Shown: in pieces, positions 1 through 6,731 of the stretch
Layout: the number at the start of each line of letters is the position of its first letter
Numbering within the stretch: position 1 is the first letter of the stretch
Assembly (NCBI GenBank): GCA_009776995.1
Contig: WRMR01000257.1
Coordinates: 1 to 7,253 of the forward strand
Direction: 5' to 3'
Length of the DNA: 7,253 nucleotides
DNA from: Planctomycetaceae bacterium
GTDB taxonomy: Bacteria > Planctomycetota > Planctomycetia > Pirellulales > Thermoguttaceae
The notes under the pieces: model-generated
What the model saw: the letters and a program-made list of their open reading frames with translations, nothing else
The model's database searches: none
Told to the model about the DNA's origin: nothing
Translations under genes and position numbers: made by a program

Positions 1-1
1 C

Positions 2-1363
2 AGCTACTGCAACCGCAGTGTTGAGGGTGCCAAAACGCAGGCGATTTTGATGAGCGTCTTCCAAACACTCAAACAACGCAACGCCAAGCCCACGATAACC
101 GACATCCAGGGAAAGTGGAAAGTGCATCTTGGTCCGATGCCTGCTGGTGGCCCCTGGACCATGGTCGTTCGCGGTGACAAGAGCCAACTCCAAGTTGAGA
201 ATATCCTCATGGGGGAAGTGTGGCTCTGTTCCGGCCAATCGAACATGAAGCATTATGTTCGCGACAGTGCGGACGGGGGACATGAAGTCGCCACGGCAAA
301 TCATCCGCAAATTCGTCTCCTGGAAATCTCCTGCTTGCATTCGCCGGAACCCCAGGAAGACATTGATCTTTCCCTGAATCAGGATTCTTTTCCTTACGAA
401 AGCTATCCTCCGGAATGGAAGGAATGCACTCCCGATTCCATTCCGATCTTTACGGCTGTCGGCTATTTTTTCGGGCGGGAAATTCATCAGGAGCTCAATG
501 TTCCTGTGGGATTGATCAATGCTTCCTGGGGTGGTTCCGCATGTGAAGCCTGGATCAATCCGGCCTTTCTCCGGGAGTTTGAAGAGTTTCAGCCGATCCT
601 CGACCGTGAACAGTCAGCCCATGTCACTTCCAAGCCGGGCCACATGTTCAACGCAATGATTCATCCGTTGATCCCCTTTGCCCTGCGAGGTGTCATTTGG
701 TACCAGGGTGAATCCAACGCTCCGAGGTCGTATCAGCATCGGAACCTCTTTCCCAACCTGATTTACGGGTGGCGCGACCTTTGGGGGCAAGGCGATTTTC
801 CCTTTTATTTTGTTCAGCTTCCCAATTTTGAGAAGGAATGCACCGAACCGGAAGAGGGGGACTGGCAGGAAATGCGGGAGTCACAACTGATGACACTGGC
901 CACGACGCGGAATACCGGTATGGCCGTGACGCTGGATTTGGGCGACCCGAATGACATTCATCCCCGTAACAAACAGGATGTTGGGAAGCGACTGGCGCGG
1001 GTTGCGCTGGCAAAGACCTACGGCAAAGACATTGTCGCGTATGGCCCGATTTTTGATTCCATGGTGATAAAAAAGCATCAGATTTTTCTCTCTTTTCATG
1101 AAATCGGTGACGGATTGGTCACGCGGGACGGTGGGCCGCCCATCGGGTTCGCCGTTGCGGGCAAAGACAGGGTCTTTCATTGGGCCGATGCTGAAATGAT
1201 CGACGACCAGGTCGTGGTCTCATCGCCGGATGTTCCCGAACCTCTTGCGGTACGTTATGCTTGGGCCAAAAATCCGTTTTTCAACCTTTATAATAAAAAC
1301 GGACTTCCCGCGTCGCCGTTTCGTACCGACACCTGGCCAGGCACAACGCTGTCAAACAAATGA
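2..1363 (+). CDS. Sialate O-acetylesterase-like carbohydrate esterase (SASA/SGNH fold), 5' end missing
   Basis: The protein is predicted to remove acetyl esters from sugars, as sialate O-acetylesterases and plant-polysaccharide acetyl esterases of the SASA (DUF303) family do. The frame is open to the left edge, so the true start lies outside. The TTG/ATG pair at 47-52 is internal and is not a credible start. Counting from 47, the end of a beta-rich N-terminal domain (DIQGKWKVHLGPMPAGGPW) leads into GEVWLCSGQSNM at residues 56-67, whose SGQSN holds the nucleophilic serine block. Further conserved blocks are NASWGGSACEAWI (158-170), GVIWYQGESNA (215-225) and DIHPRNKQDVGKRLA (303-317), where D303 and H305 would complete the triad. 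The C-terminus continues with a FAVAGKDRVFHWADAEM-like segment typical of the family and ends at TGA. Members usually have about 500 residues and a signal peptide, so some 50-80 residues are probably missing. The natural substrate cannot be told from sequence; sialate is only the family name. It converges on the beta-helix gene. Confidence 0.9.
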   Translation, partial: SYCNRSVEGAKTQAILMSVFQTLKQRNAKPTITDIQGKWKVHLGPMPAGGPWTMVVRGDKSQLQVENILMGEVWLCSGQSNMKHYVRDSADGGHEVATANHPQIRLLEISCLHSPEPQEDIDLSLNQDSFPYESYPPEWKECTPDSIPIFTAVGYFFGREIHQELNVPVGLINASWGGSACEAWINPAFLREFEEFQPILDREQSAHVTSKPGHMFNAMIHPLIPFALRGVIWYQGESNAPRSYQHRNLFPNLIYGWRDLWGQGDFPFYFVQLPNFEKECTEPEEGDWQEMRESQLMTLATTRNTGMAVTLDLGDPNDIHPRNKQDVGKRLARVALAKTYGKDIVAYGPIFDSMVIKKHQIFLSFHEIGDGLVTRDGGPPIGFAVAGKDRVFHWADAEMIDDQVVVSSPDVPEPLAVRYAWAKNPFFNLYNKNGLPASPFRTDTWPGTTLSNK

Positions 1364-1429
1364 GTGCCGTGGTGTGTTGTGGGAACTTCGGACAACAGTT
1401 GTGCCGCCGGCCATTGAGCGGAATGATTG

Positions 1430-1451
1430 GCTCCGTGACCATCGCGGCTCT
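1430..1451. repeat. Dispersed 22-bp repeat, copy 1 (downstream of beta-helix gene)
   Basis: It begins GCTCCGTGACC and ends ATCGCGGCTCT. It matches the segment at 2702-2723 in the same orientation at 19 of 22 positions, and all three differences are transitions. The copies lie in the two gaps that bracket the beta-helix gene. I associate GCTCC...GTCGCGGCTCTGA motifs with intergenic repeats of planctomycete genomes, but that is from memory. Confidence 0.6.
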
Positions 1452-1458
1452 TATGAAA

Positions 1459-1495
1459 GGAGCGGCTCTGAATTGTTGGAGCGGCCCGGATTGTT
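1459..1495. repeat. Imperfect tandem duplication, unit 18-19 bp
   Basis: The unit GGAGCGGCTCTGAATTGTT at 1459-1477 is followed directly by GGAGCGGCCCGGATTGTT at 1478-1495. The copies differ by one missing base and two substitutions. They sit immediately beyond the stop codon of the beta-helix gene. The GCGGCTCT core also occurs just upstream at 1444-1451 and in the other gap at 2716-2723. Confidence 0.7.
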
Positions 1496-1498
1496 GAA

Positions 1499-2632
1499 TC
1501 ACTTCGGCAAAAGAGGGCGCAACACTTCGGGGAAGTCCGGCGCAGGTTCCAGGGAAACCGATAGAGGAAAACCTTCGCTTTGCGGTTGCATAATAAAGTG
1601 AGCTGGGATCGTGTTGCCGTGCCCCATCGCTTTCATTGACGGCTGCTGAAGATTCGCCAGCACACCGATTTGTCCGGCCCCGGTATCGTCAATCACGTTG
1701 TCGATGAAAACCACGCCGTTGCCGGAGCTGGCATCGACCACCGGCGAAATAAACGGTGTCCGAATGGTGTTGCCGATCAGCCAGAGGGTACCGTTATGTG
1801 CTGCTTTGCCATCGCGTCCGAAATGAATCACCGCCTTATTGCCGGTACACTCCGGGTCTTTCACAATCGTATTGCCGATGAAAAACGAGTCGCTACCGGC
1901 AACGTCGGTGGTTCCTTCCGCGTCCACCAGATCGATTTCCCGGTTGCTTGAATCATGAATATGGTTTTCGATAATAAAATTCAGGTGCGCCCGGCTCTTG
2001 AGATTGTGCCCCGTCACGGCTCGCGCAATTTCGCAATTCCTTACGGTGACGCTTGTGCCACCGAGATAAAGGTTGTGATTCTGGCCGGGGTCATGAATCG
2101 TGCCATTGTCGGTAATCTTGCATTGTTCGATCCGCTGCCGCGCGGCGGTTTGCCTGGAAGCGTCGCCATTACTCATGACGCCCATGTCGTTGTTGCGGAT
2201 TTCGCAGTGCCGAATCGTCACGTCGTTGGCCTGGTTGATCCGCACACCGGCACCGTTGTGACTCTCGTTTCGTGCGTTGACAAGCTGGAAACCGTCCAGC
2301 GTACAACCGGACGCCTCCGGCTCGAACTGAACGATGGCCCGGGGAATGCTTCCCCTGCCCGAATAAGTGAAACCGTCACCGTCGAGATCAACAGGCTTTT
2401 GCGGATCGATTGCCCGGATGGTCAGGTTCGGAGTGCGAATGAGCAAAACCGGTTGCCGGTACGCGGAGCCGTCCTGCTTCGGATAAACGACGATTTCATC
2501 GCCGGGTTTTGCCGCCGCAATGGCTTTTTCGATCTGTTGAAACGCTTTGTCGTCGCCGACCTCAAGCGTTGCCGCCAATGTCATCCCGACAAATGAAAGC
2601 CAAACACCGGTCGTCATGATGGTTTTTTGCAT
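1499..2632 (-). CDS. Secreted right-handed parallel beta-helix repeat protein
   Basis: This is a predicted exported protein of 377 residues with a pectate-lyase-like beta-helix fold. Residues 1-20 form a short signal peptide: MQK, a hydrophobic stretch to about residue 19, and a plausible cleavage T-L-A|A. A segment AFQQIEKAIAAAKPGDEIVVYP (30-51) resembles the cap and entry strand seen in many beta-helix proteins. Rungs then recur with N-x-I spacing: NDVTIRHCEIRNND (136-149), QRIEQCKITDNG (166-177), SVTVRNCEIA (194-203), HLNFIIENHIHDSSN (216-230), SFFIGNTIVKD (249-259), GTLWLIGNTI (281-290) and GVVFIDNVIDD (306-316). I see no catalytic signature that assigns a particular polysaccharide-lyase or hydrolase family, so enzyme, binder and structural roles all remain possible. 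The ATG is supported by AGGAG eight bases upstream. The gene is co-directional with the ATPase but separated from it by a probable terminator, and it is convergent with the esterase. Confidence 0.85.
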   Translation of the reverse strand: MQKTIMTTGVWLSFVGMTLAATLEVGDDKAFQQIEKAIAAAKPGDEIVVYPKQDGSAYRQPVLLIRTPNLTIRAIDPQKPVDLDGDGFTYSGRGSIPRAIVQFEPEASGCTLDGFQLVNARNESHNGAGVRINQANDVTIRHCEIRNNDMGVMSNGDASRQTAARQRIEQCKITDNGTIHDPGQNHNLYLGGTSVTVRNCEIARAVTGHNLKSRAHLNFIIENHIHDSSNREIDLVDAEGTTDVAGSDSFFIGNTIVKDPECTGNKAVIHFGRDGKAAHNGTLWLIGNTIRTPFISPVVDASSGNGVVFIDNVIDDTGAGQIGVLANLQQPSMKAMGHGNTIPAHFIMQPQSEGFPLSVSLEPAPDFPEVLRPLLPK

Positions 2633-2640
2633 GTTGATTG

Positions 2641-2645
2641 CTCCT
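2641..2645 (-). promoter_or_regulatory. Ribosome binding site of the beta-helix gene
   Basis: Read on the minus strand, AGGAG lies eight bases before the ATG at 2630-2632. This agrees with the signal peptide in fixing that start. Confidence 0.75.
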
Positions 2646-2649
2646 GGAC

Positions 2650-2684
2650 AAAAAATCGCATGCGCGTCACAGAGTGACGCGCAT
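2650..2684 (-). terminator. Probable intrinsic terminator of the ATPase gene (or leader hairpin of the beta-helix gene)
   Basis: ATGCGCGTCAC (2660-2670) and GTGACGCGCAT (2674-2684) form a perfect 11-bp inverted repeat with a 3-base loop. In the minus-strand direction the stem is followed by GCGA and then six T residues. It lies 60 bases past the ATPase stop, which fits an intrinsic terminator. It also ends only about 15 bases before the beta-helix ribosome binding site. If the beta-helix promoter lies upstream of it, the hairpin would sit in that gene's leader and could act as an attenuator or operator. Confidence 0.65.
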
Positions 2685-2701
2685 ACTAACGTAATACAAC
2701 C

Positions 2702-2723
2702 GCTCCATGACTGTCGCGGCTCT
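2702..2723. repeat. Dispersed 22-bp repeat, copy 2 (upstream of beta-helix gene)
   Basis: It begins GCTCCATGACT and ends GTCGCGGCTCT, matching 1430-1451 at 19 of 22 positions in the same orientation. It lies between the ATPase stop codon and the terminator-like hairpin, so it would be in the ATPase transcript's 3' end. Confidence 0.6.
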
Positions 2724-2744
2724 GATCGTCATCGCGGCAATTTC

Positions 2745-5700
2745 TTATTCCGGCAATTCCTCCGGTTCTTCCTCCGGTTCTTCCTCCGGTTCTTCCTCCG
2801 GTTCTTCCACCGAATCGAAAAAATCGGCGTCGAACACTCGGCCGTTGTGGTAGTCGTAATAATCCTGCATGGCCGATTCATCGACAAAAGCGTTTCCGGC
2901 AAATTCATCGTCTGCGGCAAGGTTGGTGTCCTCGTCGAAGAAATGTTCTGCCCATTCGTCGGACTCTTCGACCGGTTCCGCGATGGTTGTCCCGATAGTC
3001 TCAGCCGCTTCGTCGATTTCCGAATCATCCACAGTTTCCGGTTCCACTTCGGGCCGGGGTTCCTCCATCTCGACCGTTTCCACCGCTTCAGGTTCCGGCG
3101 AATGTTTGGGCTTCCGCCTGGTTTTACGGCGTTTGTGTTTGGGAGCTGGTTCATCGACGGGGTCGCTTTGCTTGCGCTGCGGACTTTGAATTTGCGGATT
3201 CTGATTCTCTTCAAGTGCCATGATTTCCGGCTCGTCGATGATCTCGTCAATCACAGCGTCCGTGTCCGGTTCACCGGCGGTTTCATCGGGCGGCGGCTCT
3301 TTGATGCGCGGCATCGAAATGCGAATGTGCTTCGGGTCATCAGCAAATGATGGCAAAATACGCACCGGCACATCGAGCGAATGGAACATGCGGCAGATAT
3401 GCTCGTGGCAGGTAAACAGGAAAATCTGCCGCCCGTTCGTGCCGCCTTGCGAAAATTCGAGCAACGTTTTGGCCGTCGCGAATGCGCGTCGCGTGTCGAA
3501 ATTGACCAGCACGTCGTCCATGATCAGCGGCAGACTGATCCCGTGCCGCTCGAAGGTCGTTGCCAGGGCGAGCCGGATGGCAACAAAAAGCTGCTCGCGT
3601 GTCCCGCGCGAAAGCCATGCCACATCGAGCGAATTGCCCGCGAAGTCATCGACGTACAGCGTGTTTTCGCCGATGGACGTCCACACCCGGGTGTAACGTC
3701 CGTCGGTCATCGCGGCGAAATAGCGAGTCGCCTCGTTGAGCGTTTCAGGCTGTCGCTGCTGTTCGTATTCGGTGCGAATTTCCTCCAGCACGTAAGTGGC
3801 CAACCCGCGCACCTGCCATTGCGAAAAATGCTTCGCAATACGATTTTCGAGCATGGCCAGTTCGAGTTGTTTGGCGGCAATCGAACGGTCGTTGCCGATG
3901 TCAGCCAGTTGCTGCGCGAGCCGTCCGCGTTTTTCAAGTTGCTCACGCAGCTCGACCGACAGCAGTTCGGAGCGTTCCCGTGCCTGTTCGAGCAATTCGG
4001 TGAGGTTCTCCCGCTTCGACGATTCCAGTACGTCGGCCATTTCCTCTTCGGTGCAAAAGCCGCCAGTGGCCGCGTCAATCTCCCGCTGCAACTGCAAGCG
4101 TTTCTCAAGCCGTGACTGATAATCGGCATACACTTTGGCCAGTTCGCGCAACTCGGCGTCGTGACGCACTTTGTATTGCGCAAGCAATTCACGTTTCTTT
4201 TGCTGATATTCTTCTAATACTGCCTTTTCCCGACGTCGCGATTTGTTCGCTTTTTTCAGGTCTTTCCGCAAGACCTCCCTTTCCTTAATCCGGCGTTCGT
4301 TCTCGTCGATCATCCTGCGGATGCGTTCCATCAGTCCGGGCGGCGTCAGGTCGTCAGGCAATGTCATTCCCGCCGCAAGTGCCACGCGGCTGATCTGCCC
4401 GGTCAGCATTTGCATTTCGCGCTGCCGCATGGCCAATTCTTCGACCTTGAGATTGTAATGCCGCTGAATACCGCCCACCTCGTTATAGTGTCCCATGAGT
4501 TCGCGCACCCGGGACGGTTGCGTGTCCTCCGGCAGTCCCACCGCCTTGAGCCAGGCCAGCCACCGCTTTTGCGCCGACTGCACAGCATGTTTCGCCTTGC
4601 GGAGCCGTTCTTCGAAGACTTCCTTCTGATACGCGATGTCCTTCATCTGCCCGTCGAGCGGCATGAGTTTTTCCAACGCCGCCAGCTCGGTCTGCGCGGC
4701 CTGATAACGCGCCTCGGTCGATTTCCCATGCGCGGGATAACGCGCGTCAATGGCCGAGACTTCCTGCTTCGCGTGTTCCATCTGCGAGGCCAGCATTGCG
4801 ATCTGCCGCTGGTTCGTTTTCAGCTTTTGGGCGTTTTTCTTCTCGACCATCACCTTCGCCGTTATCGAGCCGGCCACACCGAGCAATCCAACGACAAAAT
4901 ATCCGTACTGCTCAGTGATGCCAAACAATGGTGCCGCCGCCATGCTTCCGAACACGATCACCCCGGCAACAACGCATCCAACCGCCCAGTTCGGCAACGC
5001 CTGGTTCTGCACAAGAAACGCGTTCATGCGGTCGAGTTCCTTGCGGTAAAGCACCATTTCGTCATACCGCTGGTGCAATGTTTGACGCCGACGCAGGTGA
5101 TTGACCATTTCGCCGGTCTTTTCCATTGCCTCGGCGATGTCCTCAATTTTGCGGTTCGAGAGTTCCCCCGCAATCCGCTCGGACAAAATACGGTTTTTCT
5201 CCGCATACTGCCGATGCTCCTCTTTCGTCTTTTGATACCGCTGCCGGGCTGTCTGCAACGCCTTGGCGGGTGTGCGATAGTCGCGCAAGCGGCGCGTTGT
5301 GCGTTCGCCGTCCGTCTCGCCCGTGTTTGCGTCGTCCGAACCGCCGACGATGGTCGCACCGCCGGCACTTTTTCCCGTTTCAAAGAGTTGTTGCTCAAAC
5401 TGCCGCACTTCCTCCTTGACAAGGTCGATCTGCTCGCCGAGTTCGCGCAACCAGTCTTCCTGTTCGAGGATGACTTCCAGTCGCGGCGTGAATTTCCACA
5501 GTTCCTCATTGACCGCCAGCGCATCGTGTTTCGTTTTCAGCGCGTGGCAATCCTTTTTGATTTGGGCAAGCACGTCCCGTTGTTTGGCGATGTCCGTCCG
5601 CAGTTCGTCGAGCGTTTTGACCGCGTCGGAGGCCACCGGTATGACGTTGCCCATCCGCTTGATTTCGCGGCTGACTTCCGCCCTCGCGTCCCACACACCG

Positions 5701-6593
5701 GCAATTTGCCCCGCCGCTTCAAACAATCGCGTTTCCCGGAGCAATTTTTTGTGTTCGTCCTCGATCTGTTTGGCGACGCGTTCATGCTGGCGGTGTTCGG
5801 CCAATAATTCGCCGTATTCACGCAAACGAATTTTGGCCTTCGCGATTTCGCCGTTGAGCACAGCGTGTTGCATGACCAGCCGCCCGATCAATCCCGGCTT
5901 GCCCTGCGGGTCGATCAACTGGTTGCGCGACTGCACCAACGCCCGTGCCGCATCGAGCAGCGAAACACGATCAATGCCGATGGTCAGCCGGTACAACAGA
6001 TCGGCGGCCTCGGTGTCCTCCAAAATGCCAAGCTGTTGCAGTTCGTCCAACCCGATGGCGAACACGTTATTAAACGTCTGCTCGTCGATTTCGCCGGTCA
6101 ATTGCTTGAGAATCGTGTCGTCCGCGAACAGGCCGTCCGGCGTATTGATGGAAAAACGTTCCTCTTCATCACGATGTTCCGGCTGCGACTGGGCCGGGTG
6201 ATACTGCCGCTTGAGATGCCAGGGTCCCAGCGACGAGCGCACGTTCATCCGCCCCCCGGTAACGTCCGGCATGTCGTGCGTCGCCCATCGCGTGCCGGGC
6301 CACTGGTCAATGGCCCTGTTCACCATGTTGCCGTTGCTCCCGTTTGCACCGCCGTCGGCCACAACCTGCTGTTTTTTCGCTTCTGCGGCCGCTCCGAACA
6401 GCGGGAACGGCCCCTGGACGTAACGCCGCCGCTCACCGGCAAAGCCGTACAGCATCGCACGCATGAACTGCATGAGGGTCGTTTTTCCGGCTTCGTTCGG
6501 ACCGTAAAACACGTTCAATTGCCCGGACAGTTCCGAGGCCGGGAGATTCTCCCAAAGCCCAAACCGGTCAATGTCCCACGCGGTGATTTTCAC
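2745..6593 (-). CDS. YhaN-like AAA/ABC ATPase: membrane-anchored, Rad50/SMC-type coiled-coil protein with long acidic tail
   Basis: This 1282-residue protein has the split ATPase of the Rad50/SbcC/YhaN group. The N-terminal lobe has KITAWDIDRFG and Walker A GPNEAGKTT (31-39). The family segment EIDEQTFNNVFAIGLDELQQLG (168-189) follows. The C-terminal lobe has the ABC signature LSRGTREQL (994-1002), Walker B LPLIMDD (1021-1027), D-loop NFD (1031-1033) and switch His in FTCHEH (H1063). Long coiled coils fill about 240-530 and 585-925. Between them, where Rad50 has its zinc hook, are two hydrophobic helices, about 535-557 and 563-582. The ATPase and coiled-coil part ends near 1095. A further tail of about 187 residues is mostly Glu/Asp/Pro, with a basic block KHKRRKTRRKPKH (1152-1164), and ends in EEPE repeats. 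B. subtilis YhaN has about 960 residues. The start is GTG: an in-frame TAA lies nine bases upstream, and GAGGA nine bases before the GTG supports it. By family, a role in DNA end processing or repair at the membrane is likely but unproven. No SbcD/YhaO-like nuclease gene adjoins it. Confidence 0.9.
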   Translation of the reverse strand: MKITAWDIDRFGLWENLPASELSGQLNVFYGPNEAGKTTLMQFMRAMLYGFAGERRRYVQGPFPLFGAAAEAKKQQVVADGGANGSNGNMVNRAIDQWPGTRWATHDMPDVTGGRMNVRSSLGPWHLKRQYHPAQSQPEHRDEEERFSINTPDGLFADDTILKQLTGEIDEQTFNNVFAIGLDELQQLGILEDTEAADLLYRLTIGIDRVSLLDAARALVQSRNQLIDPQGKPGLIGRLVMQHAVLNGEIAKAKIRLREYGELLAEHRQHERVAKQIEDEHKKLLRETRLFEAAGQIAGVWDARAEVSREIKRMGNVIPVASDAVKTLDELRTDIAKQRDVLAQIKKDCHALKTKHDALAVNEELWKFTPRLEVILEQEDWLRELGEQIDLVKEEVRQFEQQLFETGKSAGGATIVGGSDDANTGETDGERTTRRLRDYRTPAKALQTARQRYQKTKEEHRQYAEKNRILSERIAGELSNRKIEDIAEAMEKTGEMVNHLRRRQTLHQRYDEMVLYRKELDRMNAFLVQNQALPNWAVGCVVAGVIVFGSMAAAPLFGITEQYGYFVVGLLGVAGSITAKVMVEKKNAQKLKTNQRQIAMLASQMEHAKQEVSAIDARYPAHGKSTEARYQAAQTELAALEKLMPLDGQMKDIAYQKEVFEERLRKAKHAVQSAQKRWLAWLKAVGLPEDTQPSRVRELMGHYNEVGGIQRHYNLKVEELAMRQREMQMLTGQISRVALAAGMTLPDDLTPPGLMERIRRMIDENERRIKEREVLRKDLKKANKSRRREKAVLEEYQQKKRELLAQYKVRHDAELRELAKVYADYQSRLEKRLQLQREIDAATGGFCTEEEMADVLESSKRENLTELLEQARERSELLSVELREQLEKRGRLAQQLADIGNDRSIAAKQLELAMLENRIAKHFSQWQVRGLATYVLEEIRTEYEQQRQPETLNEATRYFAAMTDGRYTRVWTSIGENTLYVDDFAGNSLDVAWLSRGTREQLFVAIRLALATTFERHGISLPLIMDDVLVNFDTRRAFATAKTLLEFSQGGTNGRQIFLFTCHEHICRMFHSLDVPVRILPSFADDPKHIRISMPRIKEPPPDETAGEPDTDAVIDEIIDEPEIMALEENQNPQIQSPQRKQSDPVDEPAPKHKRRKTRRKPKHSPEPEAVETVEMEEPRPEVEPETVDDSEIDEAAETIGTTIAEPVEESDEWAEHFFDEDTNLAADDEFAGNAFVDESAMQDYYDYHNGRVFDADFFDSVEEPEEEPEEEPEEEPEELPE
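2748..3311 (-). other. Acidic, low-complexity C-terminal tail of the ATPase
   Basis: This covers residues about 1095-1282. It is rich in Glu, Asp and Pro, has no hydrophobic core pattern, and is predicted to be disordered. A single strongly basic island (KHKRRKTRRKPKH) interrupts the acidic stretch. A patch rich in aromatic and acidic residues (DYYDYHNGRVFDADFF, 1244-1259) precedes the terminal EEPE repeats and could be a short peptide that docks a partner. Known YhaN/SbcC proteins end soon after the switch-His strand, so this is an add-on. Confidence 0.75.
2757..2804. repeat. Four exact copies of a 12-bp tandem repeat inside the ATPase gene
   Basis: The unit TTCCTCCGGTTC is repeated four times without a mismatch. 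A degenerate fifth copy, TTCCACCGAATC, follows at 2805-2816. In the gene each unit encodes four residues of the Glu-Glu-Pro-Glu type. Because the unit is a multiple of three, gain or loss of copies would lengthen or shorten the tail without a frameshift. Confidence 0.9.
4848..4991 (-). other. Transmembrane hairpin at the apex of the ATPase coiled coil
   Basis: Residues about 535-582 contain two hydrophobic stretches: NWAVGCVVAGVIVFGSMAAAPLFG, then YGYFVVGLLGVAGSITAKVMV after the short polar link ITEQ. Charged coiled coil flanks both sides. The pair would enter and leave the membrane, leaving both ATPase halves in the cytoplasm. Membrane hairpins at this position occur in YhaN relatives as I recall them, in place of the Cys-x-x-Cys zinc hook. 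Confidence 0.75.
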
Positions 6594-6602
6594 GTTATGT
6601 TA

Positions 6603-6607
6603 TCCTC
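6603..6607 (-). promoter_or_regulatory. Ribosome binding site that fixes the GTG start of the ATPase
   Basis: GAGGA on the minus strand is nine bases before the GTG at 6591-6593. The in-frame TAA at 6600-6602 lies between the two and excludes any longer product. Confidence 0.75.
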
Positions 6608-6699
6608 AAATACGGTTTTTCTCATACAAATGCCCGGAAACCGCCGGCCTCAGGGCGGCGAAAGACAGGGAAGCCACGCCGAAATTACCAAACAATCGC

Positions 6700-6728
6700 A
6701 TTATAACCCGGCGCGGTTCAAGCCGCAA
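6700..6728 (-). promoter_or_regulatory. Sigma70-like promoter of the ATPase gene
   Basis: On the minus strand, a perfect TATAAT -10 box (6700-6705) is preceded after exactly 17 bases by TTGCGG (6723-6728), which keeps the TTG of the consensus -35 box. Transcription would start near 6693 and give a leader of about 100 bases. That leader includes a small GC-rich hairpin, CCGCC/GGCGG at 6641-6658. It is the best promoter match in the window. Confidence 0.6.
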
Positions 6729-6731
6729 CCA

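Larger units (their letters stand above)
1364..1498. other. Convergent intergenic gap with short repeats
   Basis: This gap separates the two converging stop codons. I find no hairpin followed by a T-run in either direction, so termination here may be Rho-dependent or read through. The right half holds short repeated motifs, listed separately. No protein-coding signal is visible: short open frames across it have no start context or recognisable similarity. Confidence 0.6.

Noticed and set aside
47..52. TTG/ATG pair as start of the esterase
   Set aside because: The frame is open further left to the window edge, and starting here would leave out the signal peptide and most of the N-terminal domain expected in the family.
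1230..1601. A plus-strand frame overlapping the end of the esterase and the convergent gap
   Set aside because: It is out of frame with the conserved esterase C-terminus and its product is arginine-rich and unlike any family; it runs through repeat sequence.
1955..2596. A plus-strand open frame of about 213 codons opposite the beta-helix gene
   Set aside because: The minus-strand product has a signal peptide, a ribosome binding site and beta-helix rungs, while the plus-strand frame has none of these.
2547..3350. A plus-strand open frame with repeated RFFL units
   Set aside because: The repeat is simply the opposite strand of the EEPE-coding 12-bp repeat; the frame overlaps two real minus-strand genes and has no start signal.
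4410..5807. A long plus-strand open frame (about 465 codons) opposite the ATPase gene
   Set aside because: It lies wholly antisense to a gene with clear conserved motifs, has no recognisable domain, and is the kind of frame that codon bias in a long coiled-coil gene produces. The same applies to the frames at 3381-4115 and 5299-6201.
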